Counted from the first letter of the stretch, positions 47,301-55,467 are shown. The stretch: DNA of 64,000 nucleotides from Streptomyces spiroverticillatus (GCA_014650415.1 BMUX01000004.1:248001-312000), one strand, 5' to 3'. Notes: generated from the letters alone by a model not told the origin. Numbers and translations are program-made.

Positions 47301-48313
47301 AGGCCCTCAAGTACGAGGACCCCTCGACGGCGGACGACTTCTTCACCGCGGGCGGCAACTCGCTTGTCGCGGTCGCGCTCGTCAACCGGATCAACCGGGA
47401 GTTCGGCACGGCGCTGCCGCTGCAAGTCATCTTCGAAGCACCGAAGTTGGGGGAGCTGGCCGCGCGGATCGAGGTTGAGGGCGGGACTGGTTCCGCCGTC
47501 TCCTCCTCGCGGCTGATCCGGTTGTACGAGGACGAGTCGGCCGGGCTGCCGCCGGTGTTCTGCTGGCCGGGACTCGGCGGGTACCCCATGAACCTCCGCC
47601 TCCTGGGGCGGGAGTCCGGGCTCGGCCGGTCCTTCTACGGCATCCAGGCGCACGGCATCAACGCGGGCGAGACCCCGTACCCGACGGTGCAGGACATGGC
47701 CGCGGCCGACGTCGCCGAGATCCGGCGGATCCAGCCGGAGGGCCCGTACCTGCTGTGGGGGTACTCCTTCGGGGCGCGGGTCGCCTTCGAGACGGCCTGG
47801 CAGCTGGAGCAGGCCGGGCAGGAGGTCTCCGACCTGGTGCTGATCTGCCCCGGGAACCCGAAGGTGCGGGCCGCCGAGACCGCCGCGCACGGCAGGGAGT
47901 CCTCCTACGCCAACCCGGCGTACGTGACGATCCTGCACTCGGTGTTCGCCGGGTCGATCACGGGCCCGCAGGTCGCGGAGTGCCTGGCGGCGGCGCACGA
48001 CGAGGACTCCTTCGTCGCCTTCGTCCACGACCGGATACCCGCCCTCGGCGAGGAGCTGATCCGCCGGATCACCAGGATCGTCGCCGAGACGTACGAATTC
48101 GACTACAACTTCCGCGAGTTGACGGAGCGTCAGGTGACGGCGCCGGTGACGGTGCTCAAGGCCGTCGGCGACGACTACTCCTTCATCGAGGACGCGACGG
48201 GGTACACGGTGTCGCCGGCGAGGGTGGTGGATCTCGCGGCCGATCACTACGCGGTGCTCAAGCCGCAGGGGCTGCCGGAACTTCTCGCGGCCATTCGCGC
48301 TCGTCTCGCCTGA
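44354..48313 (+). CDS. indC: Indigoidine synthetase-type single-module NRPS (A-Ox-T-TE)
   Basis: A 1319-aa single-module synthetase. Adenylation domain: A3 YVIYTSGSTGRPKG at 194, A4 FDAAQWE at 242, A5 NLYGPTETT at 336. An oxidation domain (about 590-895) is inserted before the final A10 segment LTANGKVDAKAL. Then come a carrier domain with phosphopantetheine S1003 in GGNSL and a thioesterase with S1138 in GYSFGAR and H1298. This architecture and length match BpsA/IndC, which dimerise oxidised L-glutamine to the blue pigment indigoidine. My hand-derived specificity code is DAWQFGLINK, which I recall as the glutamine code of these enzymes. The TTG at 44354 has GGGGAG six bases upstream. Confidence 0.88.
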   Translation: MPGAHPAVPDRDLRTAREDRAAHAIRPEHASCLPGQLEHQIALRPDEVAVVSGDQHLTFRELGLASGRLAAKLHLLGVGTDDCVGVFTEPSLDLMVGAWGVLFAGAAYLPLSPEYPEDRLRYMIENSRTTVVVTQEHLRERLAAVAPAGTRIVTPDEARDVSTADVHHCTVSPWARTPHPQPAAPGPRPDSLAYVIYTSGSTGRPKGVMIEHRSVVSQLRWMHTFGHLGSHVTVLQKTPMSFDAAQWEILAPATGARVVVAPPGSYRDPEALIAAINRHRVTTLQGVPTLLQALLDTEQFSSCTSLHRVFSGGEALSRRLARALLTALPNASLVNLYGPTETTINATANLVDPDSLDDPTEGNGTVPIGVPVDNTQCFILDEERRPVGIGTTGELYIGGVQLARGYLHRPDLTEERFVPSPFVPTERLYRTGDLAHWNPDGTITCLGRADNQVKLRGYRVELDEITVAIEEHTWVRRAAAVVTDDARTGFQNLVAVVELNPREAALMDQGNHGGHHQSKASKLQVKAQLSHAGVRDAVDLLGRPALELPGRDGTERQRRETFARKTYRFYDGGEVTREDLLKLLAPRTPAAAPGRDLSELSVDQLGDVLRWFGPFRSTERLLPKYAYASPGALYATQLYLETTGFAGIEDGIHYHHPVDHTLVRIAGPSGLLPDTGGTALRLHFLGKDKAIQPVYANNIREVLEFETGHMLGVFEEVLPEYGLTVRPTGLLPGVKDLLGVPEEDHYLGTFEIVRADGTPADDPTEIYVQAHPGRVAGLTEGHYRYGEGELIPLSPDLVQRKHVIAINQSVYDRASFGIAAVSRAAEPWLSYIAMGTKLHHLQRNGLALGFMSAGYSSESGNPLPASRRIDEILAAQGVERGPSYFFLGGRVSEEQIRSEGMYEDSVHSKGPAEIIKDELATLLPDYMIPNRVLVLDSLPLTANGKVDAKALAADETVRAAGSDAPYVAPETEHEKWLAEAWGKALKYEDPSTADDFFTAGGNSLVAVALVNRINREFGTALPLQVIFEAPKLGELAARIEVEGGTGSAVSSSRLIRLYEDESAGLPPVFCWPGLGGYPMNLRLLGRESGLGRSFYGIQAHGINAGETPYPTVQDMAAADVAEIRRIQPEGPYLLWGYSFGARVAFETAWQLEQAGQEVSDLVLICPGNPKVRAAETAAHGRESSYANPAYVTILHSVFAGSITGPQVAECLAAAHDEDSFVAFVHDRIPALGEELIRRITRIVAETYEFDYNFRELTERQVTAPVTVLKAVGDDYSFIEDATGYTVSPARVVDLAADHYAVLKPQGLPELLAAIRARLA

Positions 48314-48341
48314 CCACTGCCGACCACCTTTGGAGTGTCCC

Positions 48342-48575
48342 GTGCCCCACATCGACCTGAGTCACTTTCCCGTCGAGCTGAACGAGGCGGAGCGGGAGCG
48401 GCTCGCGTCCGACCTGACGTCCGTGATCGTCGAGCACTTCGGTACGTACGAGGGAGCCGTGTCGATCGCCCTGCATCCGGTGCCGCCGGAGGCGTGGGAC
48501 GAACGGGTCGTCGGCCCGCTGATCGCGGCGCAGGAGCCGCGGCTGATCAAGGCTCCGGCCTACAGACCGGTGTAA
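48342..48575 (+). CDS. 4-oxalocrotonate tautomerase-family protein (PptA-like)
   Basis: A 77-aa small tautomerase. After removal of the initiator, Pro1 (PHIDLSHFPVEL) is the catalytic base; length and the SIALHPVPPEAWDE segment match PptA-type tautomerases. The GTG at 48342 has GGAG six bases upstream, and this start leaves Pro at position 2 as required. It lies 28 bp after the NRPS gene and is probably co-transcribed. A role in shaping the product or in an unrelated reaction cannot be decided. Confidence 0.85.
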   Translation: MPHIDLSHFPVELNEAERERLASDLTSVIVEHFGTYEGAVSIALHPVPPEAWDERVVGPLIAAQEPRLIKAPAYRPV

Positions 48576-48640
48576 GGGCACCTCCGTCCTCTTCCCCCTA
48601 GCCCCCTTAGGCGGCGGGGCCGCCCCCCTTCCCTCGTCCC

Positions 48641-48735
48641 CTTGGGCGGCGGGGCCGCCCCCCGGGGGCGGGACGGGCGGGCAAGGGGGCGGCCCGCCCG
48701 ATCCGGGCCCACCCGGACACCGCCCCCTGCCCGCA
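48641..48735 (+). repeat. GC-rich intergenic repeat, copy 1
   Basis: About 94 bp beginning CTTGGGCGGCGGGGCCGCC and running through GCCCGCCCGATCCGGGCCC to CCCCTGCCCGCAC. It is almost identical to 60468-60561. A related GGCGGCGGGGCCGCC palindrome also precedes it at 48610. The rest of the 241-bp gap is C-rich and codes for nothing I can see. Confidence 0.8.
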
Positions 48736-48816
48736 CCCACCAGCACCGGCCAAGCCCCGGCCAGCCCACCACCCCGCACCCCGCACCCCACACCCCCGTA
48801 CAAGAAAGGCCACCCC

Positions 48817-49563
48817 ATGCCCGACTCCCTCGGCCCCCGCCTCAAGGTCGGCGTCGTCCTGCCCTCCACCAACACCTCCGCCCAGCCCGAGATGGAGTCC
48901 CTCCGCCCCCACCACGTCACCAACCACACCGGCCGCATGCTCATCGGTGACGACTCGATGGTCGACGAGCCCGGCTTTGACCACGTCATGCACAGCATCC
49001 GCCGCTCCACCGTCCCCGCCATCGAAAGCGTCGTCAGCTGCAACCCCGACGGCGTCGTCATCGGCGTCTCCCCGGAGAGCTACTGGGACGGCCCCGACTC
49101 CCACGCCCACGTCCTCGCCTCCCTCACCGAAGCCGCCGGCGGCCGGCCGGTGATCATGAGCCCCGACGCCATCAAGGCCGCCCTGGACGTCTACCAGGCC
49201 CGTCGCGTCGCCGTCATCACCCCGTACCTGCCCGTCGGCGACGACTCCGTGAGCCGCTTCTTCAAGGACAGCGGCTACGACGTCGTCCGCATCCAGGGCC
49301 TCGGCGTGTCGAGCCCGGCCCGGATCTCGCACGTGTCCGAGGCCCAACTCCGCGACACCGTAAGGGACATCGACGGCCCCGACATCGAGGCCATCGTCCA
49401 GGTCGGCACGAACGTCGCCATGACCCGCCTCGCCGCCGTCGCCGAGACCTGGCTCGACAAGCCCGTCATCTCCAACAACACGGTCCTGTACTGGCACGCC
49501 CTGCGGACCCTCGGCATCACCGACCACGTCCACGGCCACGGCTCCCTGCTCTCCGAGCACTGA
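48817..49563 (+). CDS. Maleate isomerase/Asp-Glu racemase-superfamily enzyme
   Basis: A 248-aa member of the maleate cis-trans isomerase/arylmalonate decarboxylase group. Recognisable features: VGVVLPSTNTSAQPEME at the N-terminus (first active-site loop) and a VVSCNPDGVVIGVSP stretch with a Cys. The canonical second-loop Cys (C-x-N/T pattern) appears replaced by QVGTNVAMT, where the family usually has C-T-N; this could alter or abolish isomerase activity. The ATG at 48817 has AAGAAAGG upstream. It lies between the NRPS-tautomerase pair and an MFS gene. Confidence 0.8.
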   Translation: MPDSLGPRLKVGVVLPSTNTSAQPEMESLRPHHVTNHTGRMLIGDDSMVDEPGFDHVMHSIRRSTVPAIESVVSCNPDGVVIGVSPESYWDGPDSHAHVLASLTEAAGGRPVIMSPDAIKAALDVYQARRVAVITPYLPVGDDSVSRFFKDSGYDVVRIQGLGVSSPARISHVSEAQLRDTVRDIDGPDIEAIVQVGTNVAMTRLAAVAETWLDKPVISNNTVLYWHALRTLGITDHVHGHGSLLSEH

Positions 49564-49604
49564 GACACGCGCCCCGAGCCCCGACCCGTCCCCCTGGAGA
49601 CCCC

Positions 49605-50825
49605 GTGACCACCGAAGCCCGGCCCGCAAGCACCACCACAACCACCCCGCCGCCCGTCAAGGAGCGGCTGCCGATCCTCAAGCTGCTCGCCTTCACCGCC
49701 GCGGGCTTCCTCGCGATCATGACCGAGACGATGCCGGCGGGTCTGCTCCCCCAGATCAGCAAGGGCCTGAACATCTCCGAGGGCCTCGCGGGCCAGCTCG
49801 TCACGCTGTACGCGATCGGCTCGGTCGTCGCCGCGATCCCGGTGATCGCCGCGACCCGCGCGATGAACCGCCGCCCCCTCCTCCTCTACGCGGTCGGCTC
49901 CCTCTTCGTCTTCAACACCGTGACCGCGCTCTCCTCCAACTACGCCGTCACCCTGGGCGCTCGCTTCATCGCGGGCATGGCGTCCGGCGTCATCTGGGGC
50001 CTGCTGGCGGGCTACTCGCGCCGCCTGGTCCCCGAGCACCTCCAGGGCCGGGCCCTCGCGATCGTCGGCGTCGGCCAGCCGATCGCGCTCACCTTCGGCG
50101 TCCCGCTCGGCACGCTGCTGGGCTCCCTGTTCGGCTGGCAGGGCGTCTTCTGGATCATGTCGGCGGTCGCGCTCCTCCTCGTCGTCTGGGTGCGCGCCCT
50201 GGTCCCGGACTTCCCCGGCCAGGCCGCCGAACAGCGCCTGCCCATCCGGAAGATCTTCCTCACCCCGGGCATCCGCCCGATCCTGGCCGTGATCTTCCTG
50301 TGGATCCTGGCCCACAACATCCTCTACACGTACATCGCCCCGTTCCTCGCCAAGGCGGGCATCGGCGAGCGCGTGGACGCGATCCTGCTCCTCTTCGGCG
50401 CCACGGCCATCGCGGGCATCTGGTTCACGGGCCTGTTCGTCGACCGCAAGCTGCGCGTCCTGACCCTCGCGAGCCTGGCGGGCTTCGCCGCGGCCGCCCT
50501 CATCCTCGGCATCGGCCAGAACTCCCCGATCGCCGTCATCATCGGCGTCGTCGCCTGGGGCCTCACCTTCGGCGGCGCCCCCACCCTCCTCCAGACCGCC
50601 ATCGCGGACGCGGCGGGCGACGGCGCGGACGTCGCCCAGTCCATGCTGGTCACCATCTTCAACCTCGCCGTCGCGGGCGGCGGCGTGGTCGGCGGCCTCC
50701 TCCTGGAGTCCTCGGGCGCGGGCACCTTCCCGTGGGTCCTGCTGGGCCTGGGCGTGGTCGCCCTGCTTGTCGTCGGTACGTCCAAGTCGCACGCCTTCAA
50801 GGCGGGCGCGCGCGGCGAAGCCTGA
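49605..50825 (+). CDS. MFS exporter (DHA/AraJ type)
   Basis: A 406-aa protein with about twelve membrane helices. Signature motifs: MTETMPAGLLPQISKGL in TM1 and the following loop, AGYSRRLVPEHLQGRALAIVGVGQP in the motif typical of AraJ/PbuE-type drug and metabolite exporters, and PIALTFGVPLGTLLG. Start GTG 49605 with CTGGAGA upstream. It is 41 bp after the racemase-like gene and probably in the same transcript; it may export the NRPS product (inference). A strong terminator follows. Confidence 0.87.
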   Translation: MTTEARPASTTTTTPPPVKERLPILKLLAFTAAGFLAIMTETMPAGLLPQISKGLNISEGLAGQLVTLYAIGSVVAAIPVIAATRAMNRRPLLLYAVGSLFVFNTVTALSSNYAVTLGARFIAGMASGVIWGLLAGYSRRLVPEHLQGRALAIVGVGQPIALTFGVPLGTLLGSLFGWQGVFWIMSAVALLLVVWVRALVPDFPGQAAEQRLPIRKIFLTPGIRPILAVIFLWILAHNILYTYIAPFLAKAGIGERVDAILLLFGATAIAGIWFTGLFVDRKLRVLTLASLAGFAAAALILGIGQNSPIAVIIGVVAWGLTFGGAPTLLQTAIADAAGDGADVAQSMLVTIFNLAVAGGGVVGGLLLESSGAGTFPWVLLGLGVVALLVVGTSKSHAFKAGARGEA

Positions 50826-50875
50826 CCGAGGGCCCACCAGAAGACGTACGGCTCACAAGGCCGTCTCCCCCACAC

Positions 50876-50922
50876 AGGCCGTGCCCCGCTCCGCTTCGAC
50901 CAGCGGACCGGGGCACGGCCCT
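50876..50922. terminator. Bidirectional terminator hairpin
   Basis: GGCCGTGCCCCG pairs with CGGGGCACGGCC, extended by TCCGC/GCGGA around an 8-nt loop. It lies between the convergent MFS and TPR genes. Confidence 0.85.
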
Positions 50923-50940
50923 CTGCGTCCGGGCAGCGGT

Positions 50941-52287
50941 TCAGAACGGGGGTTCCTCGCACCAGGGGCCCGTCCCGGCCACGAGCGGCCGTGGGTCCTG
51001 CCGCTGGAGGAGCGCCAGGGCCTCCTCGACCCGGCCGAGGTCGACGAGGTGGCGGGCCAGGTCGTGCCGGAGGTCCGGGGCGTGCTCTTCCAGGACGGCT
51101 ACCGCCTCCTCGACGCGTCCGGCACCGGCCAGCAGCTCCGCGACGTGCTCCGCCGCGTACCAGGTGCCGCCCTCGGCGTGGGAACGGGCCTGCGCGATGG
51201 CCGCGTCGACACCGTCGCAGGCGGCGATCAGGGGCAGTCGTATCCAGTACAGATCCCACGCCTCCTCTCCCGCGCGGGCTGCGGCGAGCGCGTCGAGGCA
51301 TTCCAGGCCGTCGCGCGGGCGGTCCGCGTCGAGGTACAGAACGGACAGCGTGTGCAGGATGCAGTCGTCCCCCGGGTAGGCCTCGGCGGGGACGCGCATC
51401 ACCGCGATCGCTTCGTCCCACCGCCCGTGCCGGGCCAGGAGCTGCGCGAGCTCGTAAGCCGAGCGGGACGTGCTGTCCGTGGCGACAGCCCGGCGGCAGG
51501 CCGTGACCGCCCCCTCCACGTCACCGTCCTCCTCGAGCAACCGCACGAGTTCGCTCAGGGCGGCATCCGCGCCGTCACCCAGCGCGAACTCCCTCAGCTC
51601 ATCGAGACGTCCGTTCCGGCCCAGCATCGCGGCCAGCCGCTCGCCGCCATTGACCAGCGTGGACCCACCAGTACGGAGCAGGGCGATCGCCTCCTCGGTC
51701 CGGCCCTGCCGCTCGCGGACAGTGGAGAGCCACTCGATCACCGCGTACCGGTCGAGGCCCCGGCAGCAGAACGGGAAGTCGGAACACTCGTGCTCGGTCA
51801 GGGCTATGAGCAGTTCGGCGGCTTCCTCGTCACACCCGGCGGCACCCGCGACGTCGACCAGGGCCTCGGCCGGGGACCACTCGCCGACGTGCGGTCGCAA
51901 CAGCACGAATGCCTCCTCCGCCCGGCCGTGTCGGGCGAGCAATCGCGCGTAGAACGCCAACGCGTCCGGATGCCCGGCCTCCATGCGGACCCGGGTGATC
52001 TCGATCGCCTCGTCGACGCGCCCCCAGCCCTCCAGCAGCTCGGCCGTGGCGCTCACCGCCGTCCACCACCCGGTCGCCAGGTACGGGGCGAGCACCTCCC
52101 GCGCGTCCGCCTGCCGCCCCTGCTCCCCCAGCAACCGCGCCCAGGCCAGCGCACAGAACCACTCCCCGCGCCCGGCCTGCTCCTCCACAACCTCGGCCCT
52201 GCCACGTTCCAGCAGCCGGGAGACCACATCCGGCGGAATGCAGCCGGACATCGTCCGCGCCCGGTATTCAAGATCGTCAGCTTCCAC
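50941..52287 (-). CDS. Tetratricopeptide-repeat protein
   Basis: A 448-aa, all-helical protein made of about ten TPR-like units; repeated G/A-R-x-E/D-E-A-I patterns include LARHGRAEEAFVLL, LARHGRWDEAIAVM and LAGAGRVEEAVAVL. No enzymatic or membrane part is seen, so it probably is a cytoplasmic protein-protein interaction scaffold. Start at ATG 52287. It lies 32 bp downstream of the ATPase gene of the WhiJ-like module on the same strand, but whether they work together is unknown. Confidence 0.82.
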   Translation of the reverse strand: MEADDLEYRARTMSGCIPPDVVSRLLERGRAEVVEEQAGRGEWFCALAWARLLGEQGRQADAREVLAPYLATGWWTAVSATAELLEGWGRVDEAIEITRVRMEAGHPDALAFYARLLARHGRAEEAFVLLRPHVGEWSPAEALVDVAGAAGCDEEAAELLIALTEHECSDFPFCCRGLDRYAVIEWLSTVRERQGRTEEAIALLRTGGSTLVNGGERLAAMLGRNGRLDELREFALGDGADAALSELVRLLEEDGDVEGAVTACRRAVATDSTSRSAYELAQLLARHGRWDEAIAVMRVPAEAYPGDDCILHTLSVLYLDADRPRDGLECLDALAAARAGEEAWDLYWIRLPLIAACDGVDAAIAQARSHAEGGTWYAAEHVAELLAGAGRVEEAVAVLEEHAPDLRHDLARHLVDLGRVEEALALLQRQDPRPLVAGTGPWCEEPPF

Positions 52288-52319
52288 GAGCGCACCCTAG
52301 CGACCGCCCGCAAGGCCCT

Positions 52320-52775
52320 TCAGTCCGGCAGGTCGAGTTCCGCGCGGACGGTCTTGCCGAGCGGAATACGGTCGAGTACGGACCAACGGTCGGCCAGTGC
52401 CTCGACCAGGAGGAGCCCGCGTCCCGCCTCCTCCTCCGAGGCCGGGACCGCGAGTTCACCCGGGGCCGGAGGGCGCTTCTCGGTGCGGGTGTCGGAGACC
52501 TCGATCCGCAGCAGGGATCCCGGCGCCGGCAGGAGTACGAGCGTCAGTTCGAAGTCTCGGCCCGGTACGCGTCCGTGCGTCACCGCGTTCGCGGCGAGTT
52601 CGGCGACGATCTGCGCGGCCGCGTCGGAGGTGTCGCCGCCGTGCGGGATGCCCCAGGCGTGCAGCTGGTGGGCCGTGAGGCGACGGGCGAGCCTGGCTCC
52701 GCGCCGGGTGGAGCTGAACCGCTGGGTGAACATACGTACGGCGACCGGTGCTTGCCGGGTCGTGGGTGGTGTCAT
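52320..52775 (-). CDS. RsbW-like HATPase (anti-sigma/regulatory kinase fold)
   Basis: A 151-aa single-domain GHKL ATPase. N box AAQIVAELAANAVTHG and G1 box IEVSDTR, then a G2-like AGRGLLLVEALADRW are in order. Streptomyces has many such proteins; they bind ATP and act as anti-sigma or partner-switch proteins. It is divergent from the XRE/DUF397 pair, an arrangement seen repeatedly in streptomycetes. A perfect inverted repeat lies in the shared promoter region. Confidence 0.88.
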   Translation of the reverse strand: MTPPTTRQAPVAVRMFTQRFSSTRRGARLARRLTAHQLHAWGIPHGGDTSDAAAQIVAELAANAVTHGRVPGRDFELTLVLLPAPGSLLRIEVSDTRTEKRPPAPGELAVPASEEEAGRGLLLVEALADRWSVLDRIPLGKTVRAELDLPD

Positions 52776-52819
52776 GCGGTCAATGTGGCGCTCTGCAAAG
52801 GCGGTTCACCAGGTCGGCG

Positions 52820-52846
52820 ACTCGTACGCTGGGTCAGCGTACGAGT
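52820..52846. promoter_or_regulatory. Perfect 12-bp inverted repeat, probable operator
   Basis: ACTCGTACGCTG and CAGCGTACGAGT are separated by only 3 bp, in the middle of the 159-bp divergent region between the ATPase and XRE genes. Too symmetrical for chance; the likely ligand is the XRE protein. Confidence 0.65.
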
Positions 52847-52934
52847 ACGCGGTGTGGACAGTGGGAGTAACTGCCCGTAACCATGGGCCGGTTGGGAGTG
52901 GGACGCGGGGCACGGGTGCGGGAGGTGGCCGGGG

Positions 52935-53798
52935 ATGACGGACGGTACGGAGGAGTTCGGCGGCGGAGCGGGCGGCGGTGGCGAGCCCGAACCGTCGGAC
53001 AGCCTCAAGGCGTTCGGGGAAGTCGTCAAGGCCTTCCGGAAGCGGGCCGGGCTCACGCAGGAGCAGTTCGCCCCGAGGGTGCGGTACTCGGTTCCGACCT
53101 GCGCCTCGATCGAGCAGGGCAGGCGCTTCCCGCCGCCGCCGTATGTGGTGAGGGCGGAGGAGGTACTGGACGCGTTCGGGGCGATCAAGGGTGCGGCGAA
53201 GCATTTGTCGCGGCAGCCGGGGTTGGCGAGGTGGTTCCGGCAGTGGGCGCTGCTGGAGGCGGATGCGATCAGCCTCGATACGTACGAATGCCGAGTCGTG
53301 CCCGGTCTGTTGCAGACGGAGGCGTACGCCCGCGCCATGTCGCTCTGCGTTCCGCCACTGCCGGACGCCGCCGAGCTGGAAGATCGGATCTCGGCCCGGC
53401 TGGAGCGCCAGGAGCTGCTGTCCACGGGCCGGAAGCCGCCGACCGCGTTCAGCTTCATCGTGGAACAGGCGGTGCTGGAACGGCATACGGGCGGGGAGGA
53501 GGTCACCCGTGGGCAGTTCGACCATCTGCTGGGGGTGATCGACCAGCACTGGAACGTCGAGTTCCAGATCATGCCGCTGTACCAGCCGAAGCACGCGGGG
53601 CTGGACGGGCCCATGCAACTGCTGGAGACGCCGGACAATCAGTGGTTCGGGTACTCGGAGGGGCAAGAGAACGGGCGCCTCATCTCAGCTCCGAAAGAGA
53701 TCAGCAACCTCCAGCAGCGGTATGCAAAACTTCGCACGCAGGCTCTCACCCCGGAGGACTCCCGGAGCCTGTTGGAGCGAATGCGAGGAGCACTATGA
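52935..53798 (+). CDS. XRE-family regulator with DUF5753 (WhiJ-like)
   Basis: A 287-aa regulator. Helix-turn-helix at about 28-75 (FRKRAGLTQEQFAPRVRY, SIEQGRRFP), then the DUF5753 domain (about 90-275) with LLEADAISLDTYECRVVPGLLQTEAYARA. This is the WhiJ-type family, which in Streptomyces is paired with a DUF397 protein and influences development. The last codons overlap the DUF397 start (ATGA). The N-terminus is Gly/Glu-rich. Confidence 0.9.
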   Translation: MTDGTEEFGGGAGGGGEPEPSDSLKAFGEVVKAFRKRAGLTQEQFAPRVRYSVPTCASIEQGRRFPPPPYVVRAEEVLDAFGAIKGAAKHLSRQPGLARWFRQWALLEADAISLDTYECRVVPGLLQTEAYARAMSLCVPPLPDAAELEDRISARLERQELLSTGRKPPTAFSFIVEQAVLERHTGGEEVTRGQFDHLLGVIDQHWNVEFQIMPLYQPKHAGLDGPMQLLETPDNQWFGYSEGQENGRLISAPKEISNLQQRYAKLRTQALTPEDSRSLLERMRGAL

Positions 53799-54043
53799 GC
53801 ACCCCTCCCGAGCTGGCCTGGTTCAAGAGCAGCTACAGCGGCTCACAGGGCGACGACTGCGTGGAAGTCGCCCTCTCCTGGCACAAGTCCAGCTACAGCA
53901 GCGGCAGCCAGGGTGACTGCGTCGAGGTGGCCGCCTGCCCCCATACCGTCCACGTCCGCGACTCCAAGGTCCACGAGGGCCCGCAGCTCGCCCTCTCCCC
54001 CGCTGCGTGGACCGGCTTCCTCTCGTACGCCGCCCGGTCCTGA
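53795..54043 (+). CDS. DUF397 protein with duplicated motif
   Basis: An 82-aa protein. The DUF397 core W-x-K-S-S-Y-S occurs twice (FKSSYSGSQGDDCVEVA at 9-25 and HKSSYSSGSQGDCVEVA at 30-46), followed by VHVRDSK and LALSPAAWTGFL, the usual second half. So the first third has been duplicated in tandem. It is coupled to the XRE gene by ATGA overlap and is its likely binding partner. Confidence 0.9.
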   Translation: MSTPPELAWFKSSYSGSQGDDCVEVALSWHKSSYSSGSQGDCVEVAACPHTVHVRDSKVHEGPQLALSPAAWTGFLSYAARS

Positions 54044-54057
54044 CCCACACACCCCTT

Positions 54058-54090
54058 TGCCCCGTACCGAAGCAACTCCGGTACGGGGCA
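54058..54090. terminator. Bidirectional terminator hairpin
   Basis: TGCCCCGTACCG pairs perfectly with CGGTACGGGGCA around a 9-nt loop, between the convergent DUF397 and MFS genes. Confidence 0.85.
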
Positions 54091-54111
54091 CAGCCGTTCA
54101 ACACCGAAGCG

Positions 54112-55380
54112 TCAGCGCGCCCGCTTCACCGGAATCACCGCGACCGCGCCCACCAGCGCGATCACCGCGGCCACCACGAACAGGCCCCGGTAGTCCAGCA
54201 GCGAGACCACCAGCGCGCCCAGTGCGGCGGCGACGATCTGCGGGAGGGCGGTGGCGATGTTCATCACGCCGAGGTCCTTGGCCGCGTCGTCCGGGTTGGG
54301 CAGCACCTTGTTGATGAGGGCCGTGTCGACGGCCGTGTAGATGCCGAAGGCGAGGCCGTTGACGACGGAGAAGACCATCATGCCGCCGTACGTCGGCGAG
54401 AAGACCGGGATGGCGAGGGAGATCGCCAGGCCCCCACCCGCCACCAGCACGAACACCTTCAGCCTGCCGACCCGGTCGACCAGCGGGGCCGCCAGCAGCG
54501 AGCCGACGACCGAGGCCGCGCCGGAGACGGTGAAGAGGATGCCCGCCGCGCCGACCGCGTCCTCCGGGGACAGGCCCACGTAGTCCTGGAGGGCGAAGAA
54601 GAACAGGGCCGTGACCAACCAGTAGCCCAGCATCATGAACATACGGGCGAGGAAGACCCAGCCGAAGTCGGGGTGCTTGACCGGGTTGATCCAGAGCTTC
54701 GCGAAGAACCTGCCGAGGTGGAACGGCTCGCGCGGCTCCTCGCGGGAGTCCACGTCCGGGCTGAGGACCGCGAAGACGACGGCGGTGATCACGATCGCGG
54801 CAGCGATCAGGTAGTAGACGAACGGGCCCGCCAGCTCCGGGAAGATCGCGAAGAGGGAGGAGCCGACCAGCACGCCGAGATTGAGGCCGACGCCCATCAG
54901 GGAGGAGACCAGGCCCATCTTCTCGCCCGGTACGCGGTCCGGGACGACGGCGGTGAGGGCCGCCTGGAAGCCGTTGAGGACCAGGCTGGTGCCCGCGTAC
55001 GCGATGCCCAGCATCGATATCGAGGGCGCGTTGGCCTGGAGCAGGAGCAGTGCGCCGCCGCCGATCGCGCAGGCGACGAGCCACGGGGTGCGGCGGCCGA
55101 AGCGGGAGCGGGTCCGGTCGGAGAGCTGGCCGAAGAGCGGGTTGCCGATGGTCGCGGCGATGGTGCCCAGCAGGCTCGCGGTGGCGAGGGCCGCCGTGTC
55201 GGTGGTGCCGGTGATGCGCTGCACCTGGATCGGCAGCATGAACTGCGGGATCGCCGTCCAGATCATGTACAGCACCAGGTTGGCGAGCGGGATCGTGACG
55301 TAGAGCGGGCCCAACTTGAAGCGTCCCAGCGGCGCTTGGGACGTTCTCGGGCGTACAGCGGTCTCGTCGTCGAGAGCCAT
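54112..55380 (-). CDS. MFS transporter
   Basis: A 422-aa permease of twelve helices with QLSDRTRSRFGRRTPWL, the GPH/sugar-type MFS motif of the TM2-3 loop. Substrate is unknown. It is downstream of the glutamine-amidotransferase-like and aldehyde dehydrogenase genes on the same strand, separated by 174 bp that hold a 13-bp tandem repeat. It may bring in the compound those enzymes act on (inference). Start ATG 55380. Confidence 0.85.
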   Translation of the reverse strand: MALDDETAVRPRTSQAPLGRFKLGPLYVTIPLANLVLYMIWTAIPQFMLPIQVQRITGTTDTAALATASLLGTIAATIGNPLFGQLSDRTRSRFGRRTPWLVACAIGGGALLLLQANAPSISMLGIAYAGTSLVLNGFQAALTAVVPDRVPGEKMGLVSSLMGVGLNLGVLVGSSLFAIFPELAGPFVYYLIAAAIVITAVVFAVLSPDVDSREEPREPFHLGRFFAKLWINPVKHPDFGWVFLARMFMMLGYWLVTALFFFALQDYVGLSPEDAVGAAGILFTVSGAASVVGSLLAAPLVDRVGRLKVFVLVAGGGLAISLAIPVFSPTYGGMMVFSVVNGLAFGIYTAVDTALINKVLPNPDDAAKDLGVMNIATALPQIVAAALGALVVSLLDYRGLFVVAAVIALVGAVAVIPVKRAR

Positions 55381-55467
55381 GGCGGTGCCTTTCGGGGACG
55401 GAGAAAGGGAGAGGTGAGGGTGGGGCGGGAAGCGCCGCCGCGCACAGGGTCGCGCGGTACGCGAGCG

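Noticed and set aside
44252..48352. A 1366-codon minus-strand frame opposite the NRPS gene
   Set aside because: Exact antisense of the NRPS; no domain recognisable.
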